Assembly (NCBI GenBank): GCA_022706235.1
Contig: JAKJCY010000012.1
Coordinates: forward strand, 3,992 to 41,916
Reading direction: 5' to 3'
DNA length: 37,925 nt
From: Candidatus Hydrogenedentota bacterium
Lineage (GTDB): Bacteria > Hydrogenedentota > Hydrogenedentia > Hydrogenedentales > CAITNO01
The notes under the pieces were generated by a model, which was not told the DNA's origin, made no database searches, and was given only the letters and a program-made list of their open reading frames with translations. A program made the position numbers and the translations under genes. Below, piece by piece: positions 34,789-37,925 of the stretch (its first letter is position 1; every line of letters starts with the position of its first letter).

Positions 34789-37293
34789 TTATTCTACCGT
34801 CCTGAAATCGATTTTGCCCAGGTCCACGGCATCCCCCCACACGCCGTCATCGGCGGTATAAAAGGCGAAACTCAGGTGATAGGGTATGGGCGGCACCTCC
34901 ATGGGAAAACGCAACAGGACGAAATCCTCTTCCGGCCAGTGCGTCGGCGCCGGCGTGGGATCAAAATTCCAGCGAAAGAGGCCGCTCCGGTCTTGCTGTG
35001 CCTGGAAATGGGTTTCCATAAACTGGGGCTCAACAATGCCGCGGAACAGCATGCGGTAGTTTTTATCGGGCCTGTTGCGAACGTACAGAATGAACTGCAG
35101 CACATAGCCTCCGTGGGGATTTTTAAACACCGCAGCCCCCCGGAACTCCACGTCATCGTTTATTTTGACGGGATGGCCTATTTTGTCAAAGAGCGCCCGC
35201 ATCCTCGCGGTGAGGGACTGGCGCAGGCCTTCTTCCATCCCTTGATATGCCGCCGAATAGCGGCATTGATAGAGCTGTTCCGGGCCCAGTTTCCAGATGT
35301 CCGCTTCCGTTTCCACGCGGGGCGGCGGGTTCTCCTCGTTGCGCGCCATCAACACATAGTCCATGGCAGGGACCATGCCGAAGCGTTTTTCATGAAACCG
35401 GTCTATGACCTCAAAACCCCTGCCGGCCAGGATGCGTTGCCATTCCCGGTCTTTCTCGGCGCTGATGCCTTCCGTGGTATAGGCCACGTAATCCACGAGG
35501 CTCAGGACGGGACGCACGCTTTCCATGTCCTTTCCCCAGCCGTAATGCCTGAAATTGCGGTAGGGCGCCAGTTCCGGGGGAATATCGTTCCTTCGGAAAG
35601 GGTTTCCGCCAGTGTCGTCCAGCCAGAAATGTTCCTCGTCCAGGATCATGCCGCGAATGTTCAGCCTCGCATAAGGGGCCTCGATGCCGGAGAAAGGGCG
35701 TTCCCGCTCGGCTTTGAGCATGGAGAAGAACAGACGGTCCTTGAAATTCTCCCGGGTCGGCGCTTTCATGCGGCCGTAGGCACTCGACGCATGCAGCACC
35801 GGCTTGTAGAAATACAAGCCCGGATCGTTATAGACCGCCTGATATTTCTTGTCAAGGATTACGGGGACTTTGGCCTCGGCAATCGTACCATAGGCATGGA
35901 CGGTGAGATTGCCGTACTGGAACACAAGCAGGGCGGTGTACAAGATCAGGGCGGCCAGGCGCCCCTTGCCTTTCGGCAGGGCGAACACCGGCAGCGCGGA
36001 AAGCACCGCCAGCGCGGGCAATGCCTGCATGGCATACCGGGGCGTCCCGAAGTTAAGCACCAGCGTAAGCAGGACGTAAGAGCCCAGTAACCAGCTGAGC
36101 AGTACCCATGCGGTAAACCGCCGCCGGAAACGGGGCACCACCGGCACAAGAACCATACCCAGCAGGCACAGGAGGAACATGGGCAGAAACACGGCGTTGT
36201 TGATGACAAACACAGGGTAACGAATCCAGCCCACCTTCCTGTTCAAGAGTAGTCGCCAGCCCCCGCCCCCCTGTTCCTTCGGGGCTGCGGACGGTGTTTC
36301 GGCTTCTTCCGGCGACGGTTCCTCGGATTTTGGGCGCCCGGTGGCATCGGTCACGCCGCCGTCCTCTTTTTTTTCCCCGCCGTCCGCACCGATGCCCGAT
36401 TCCTCCTCCTGCCCGGAAGCGGTATAGGCGAGTATGGCGAGGGGGGAGCCTGAACCGCCCTTATGAGGTTTCATCCAGTGCTGGTAGAACTGGCCGCCGT
36501 GGGCGATATACCAGGGGCTGCACACGGCAAAGGTGATGATCAGAATCAACAGCGTGTTGAGGGCAAGCTTTGCGAGTCCCAGTTGATTGAAACGCAGGGC
36601 GCCTTCGTTCCGTTCAACGAGGAACGCGGCCGCCATAATGAAGACCACGAGGCTGGGAATGAAATAATACAGGACGACCGTGGTGCGCGTCATCAGCGCG
36701 AGCCCGTTCAGCAGGCCGTAGACGGCCGACCAGCGCACACTGGAAAACCGGTCGGCTTTCAACAGGGCATACATGACCCAGACCACCAGCGCCATGGACA
36801 GGAAATCGGTCATGAAATACCGCGACGAGGCGTAAATCATGGGCGTCAGGCTGAACACCAGCGCGGCGAAAATCGCCTCCCGTTTTTCAAGAAAGCCGCA
36901 GGCAATCAAATAAACACCGCCGATGGCGGCCAGGAATGCCAGCGTGTTCACAAAAGCCAGGCGGTCGACGCCGTACCCGATGGCACGGGTCAGCACCGCG
37001 CCGGCGACATGCAGCAACGGCGGATGCACAGGGTTGCCCACATCCGCCTTGATGCGGGCGAGGGCCGACAGCCGCGCGCCCGGGCTGCGGTCGCCCGTGT
37101 GCGGAAACATGGCCTTGTAGTAGTCCCGCGCCATAATCATGTGCGTTTCTTCATCGGTGCTCACGGCATGGTTGTCCGCGGAGAGCCACCAGATATTGGC
37201 GCACAAATGGAAACACAACAGCAGGAGCAGCCAGCCCCGGGGTGCGGCAAAAAAAGAGCCCGCCCCGGCCGGCAATGTTTTGAAAAAATGCAT
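34789..37293 (-). CDS. GT39/ArnT-like membrane glycosyltransferase with C-terminal beta domain
   Basis: An 834-aa protein. The N-terminal half has about 11-12 membrane segments. The first periplasmic loop carries the acidic pair D47-E48 (STDEETH) expected of GT-C enzymes that use lipid-linked sugar donors, and GNPVHPPLLHVAG lies further on. Between two membrane segments there is a ~50-residue acidic, Pro/Gly/Glu-rich insert (~292-345; EEESGIGADGGEKKEDGG). Residues ~490-834 are soluble and probably periplasmic. The last ~130 resemble the C-terminus of the neighbouring truncated gene (for example ILYVRNRPDKN beside LFLYNRAPITEN). ATG 37293 has GGTGG 5 nt upstream; a GTG at 37305 has none. It would transfer a sugar onto a periplasmic acceptor. 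Confidence 0.82.
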   Translation of the reverse strand: MHFFKTLPAGAGSFFAAPRGWLLLLLCFHLCANIWWLSADNHAVSTDEETHMIMARDYYKAMFPHTGDRSPGARLSALARIKADVGNPVHPPLLHVAGAVLTRAIGYGVDRLAFVNTLAFLAAIGGVYLIACGFLEKREAIFAALVFSLTPMIYASSRYFMTDFLSMALVVWVMYALLKADRFSSVRWSAVYGLLNGLALMTRTTVVLYYFIPSLVVFIMAAAFLVERNEGALRFNQLGLAKLALNTLLILIITFAVCSPWYIAHGGQFYQHWMKPHKGGSGSPLAILAYTASGQEEESGIGADGGEKKEDGGVTDATGRPKSEEPSPEEAETPSAAPKEQGGGGWRLLLNRKVGWIRYPVFVINNAVFLPMFLLCLLGMVLVPVVPRFRRRFTAWVLLSWLLGSYVLLTLVLNFGTPRYAMQALPALAVLSALPVFALPKGKGRLAALILYTALLVFQYGNLTVHAYGTIAEAKVPVILDKKYQAVYNDPGLYFYKPVLHASSAYGRMKAPTRENFKDRLFFSMLKAERERPFSGIEAPYARLNIRGMILDEEHFWLDDTGGNPFRRNDIPPELAPYRNFRHYGWGKDMESVRPVLSLVDYVAYTTEGISAEKDREWQRILAGRGFEVIDRFHEKRFGMVPAMDYVLMARNEENPPPRVETEADIWKLGPEQLYQCRYSAAYQGMEEGLRQSLTARMRALFDKIGHPVKINDDVEFRGAAVFKNPHGGYVLQFILYVRNRPDKNYRMLFRGIVEPQFMETHFQAQQDRSGLFRWNFDPTPAPTHWPEEDFVLLRFPMEVPPIPYHLSFAFYTADDGVWGDAVDLGKIDFRTVE

Positions 37294-37313
37294 AACTTCC
37301 ACCACGAGCGCAA

Positions 37314-37401
37314 AAAAAGGGACAGACTACGAAATAGCCTATAGCGGCAAAAGACGTCCATGCTTCGTTACGGATGGCTATTTCGTCATCAGTCCCTTTT
37401 T
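37314..37401. repeat. 88-bp inverted-repeat element (REPIN/MITE-like)
   Basis: The left arm (37314-37339) and right arm (37376-37401) match as inverted repeats at about 22 of 26 positions, with a perfect 11-bp core (ACGAAATAGCC / GGCTATTTCGT) and perfect AAAAAGGGAC / GTCCCTTTTT ends. They enclose 36 bp. The A/T tracts at both ends could also let it act as a bidirectional terminator between the two glycosyltransferase genes. The GGGACAGAC start resembles repeats I associate with REP-type Y1 transposases; this link is inference. Confidence 0.65.
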
Positions 37402-37512
37402 GCTCCGTCTTTTTGTTTGTTTACCAGTGCCATGGGCCTTTTCGACGAGACCAGGGAGTCTGGACCTATTATACGCGCCGTTTTCAGGGGGTTCAACAGG
37501 CGGCGGAAAGAA

Positions 37513-37925
37513 TCATTCCTCAGCCGGCGTCATGGCGCCGAAATCCACCAGGCCGAGATTGATGATATTGCCCGTGATTCCTTCGCCGGGCACATAGAGG
37601 GCAAACCGGACCTGGCACGGAATGGGAAACATGCCGCTGAAGAAAGGCACAATGACCACCTCATCCACGGGCCAGAGACAGGTCGGGACCGCCGGTTCCA
37701 TTGTCATTTGGAATTCATGGGCCTGGCCGCTGTCATCGTTGAAGTGAAGCTTCATGTGTTCCGGCGATACGAGCCCCTGCACCAGAACACGGCAATTTTC
37801 CGTAATGGGCGCCCGGTTATACAGAAAGAGGGTATATTTATAAAAATCACCCTGCTGCCGTTCAATGCGGGCATGATAATAGTCCACCTGCTCTTTCAAC
37901 GGCACGGGAGCGCCCCACGCGCCGA
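37513..37925 (-). CDS. Partial gene: C-terminal domain of a second GT39-like protein
   Basis: The frame is open from the right edge to the stop at 37513, so the gene's 5' part lies outside the window; an internal GTG at 37905 is not needed as a start. The visible ~136 residues form a beta-rich domain (YKYTLFLYNRAPITEN, VQGLVSPEHMKLHF, CQVRFALYVPGEGITGNIINLGLVDFG). It aligns by eye with the last ~130 residues of the downstream glycosyltransferase: there LQFILYVRNRPDKN, RGIVEPQFMETHF, HLSFAFYTADDG and VDLGKIDF. A tandem paralogue is therefore likely. The stop lies about 220 nt upstream of the next gene's start, with the 88-bp inverted-repeat element in between. Confidence 0.7.
   Translation of the reverse strand, partial: GAWGAPVPLKEQVDYYHARIERQQGDFYKYTLFLYNRAPITENCRVLVQGLVSPEHMKLHFNDDSGQAHEFQMTMEPAVPTCLWPVDEVVIVPFFSGMFPIPCQVRFALYVPGEGITGNIINLGLVDFGAMTPAEE

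Noticed and set aside
34876-36090. Plus-strand open frame (404 codons) opposite the GT39-like gene
   Set aside because: It mirrors the real coding strand and shows no domain or start signals.
1-37925. CRISPR arrays, tRNA or rRNA genes, intact insertion sequences
   Set aside because: I saw no regularly spaced direct repeats with unique spacers, no cloverleaf with CCA-type acceptor that I could support, no rRNA sequence and no intact transposase reading frame.

Overview
The window looks like chromosomal DNA from an uncultivated, Gram-negative, fairly GC-rich bacterium. Outer-membrane biogenesis genes are present: BamA, a Skp/OmpH chaperone, LpxD, and LpxC fused to FabZ. The LpxC-FabZ fusion, a ClpC-type unfoldase, secreted c-type cytochrome/beta-propeller proteins related to the middle part of hydrazine synthase alpha, and a four-helix-bundle 'suffix' protein together suggest the PVC/FCB neighbourhood (for example Hydrogenedentota, Planctomycetota or Lentisphaerota). 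This placement is inference, because no rRNA or other taxonomic anchor is present. Several intergenic regions carry recognisable sigma70-like -35/-10 pairs.

Layout, left half. Positions 40-789 hold a four-helix-bundle/zinc-ribbon protein flanked by 9-bp GGTCAATNN-type repeats; downstream these form a hairpin of about 80 nt. Positions 1046-4307 hold a secreted GH78 alpha-L-rhamnosidase whose last ~65 codons are shifted into another frame, probably by a small deletion. Positions 4430-11946 are a phosphorelay cluster: a receiver-kinase, a membrane PAS/GAF kinase, a single receiver, and a receiver-kinase-receiver-receiver-HPt hybrid. No DNA-binding output domain is present. Positions 12004-13371 (minus) encode a secreted FG-GAP/VCBS-like propeller that diverges from clpC.

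Envelope block. clpC (13584), bamA (overlapping clpC by 4 nt), skp (18572), lpxD (19410), lpxC-fabZ (overlapping lpxD by 23 nt) and a glutaredoxin-like gene (21790) all run on the plus strand. They link outer-membrane protein assembly, lipid A synthesis and fatty-acid elongation. Separate promoters are visible ahead of clpC, skp and lpxD. The lpxD promoter has a 12-bp perfect inverted repeat over its -35 element.

Middle and right. A chorismatase/RidA-like protein and a YVTN-propeller/di-haem cytochrome lie on the minus strand. Diverging from them is a 1105-aa NHL/hydrazine-synthase-alpha-like di-haem protein. Next comes an AT-richer stretch (about 28.9-30.06 kb) with a SAM methyltransferase and the broken remnant of a probable HEPN-domain gene. 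The rest reads leftward: a GT39-like gene cut by the right edge, a complete GT39-like membrane glycosyltransferase, a Wzx-like flippase, a GHMP sugar kinase, lipB and a DUF58 protein. The glycosyltransferases, flippase and kinase look like part of a surface-glycan locus. Non-genic structures worth attention are a second tandem array of the 9-bp repeat in front of lipB and an 88-bp inverted-repeat element (37314-37401) resembling a REPIN or MITE.
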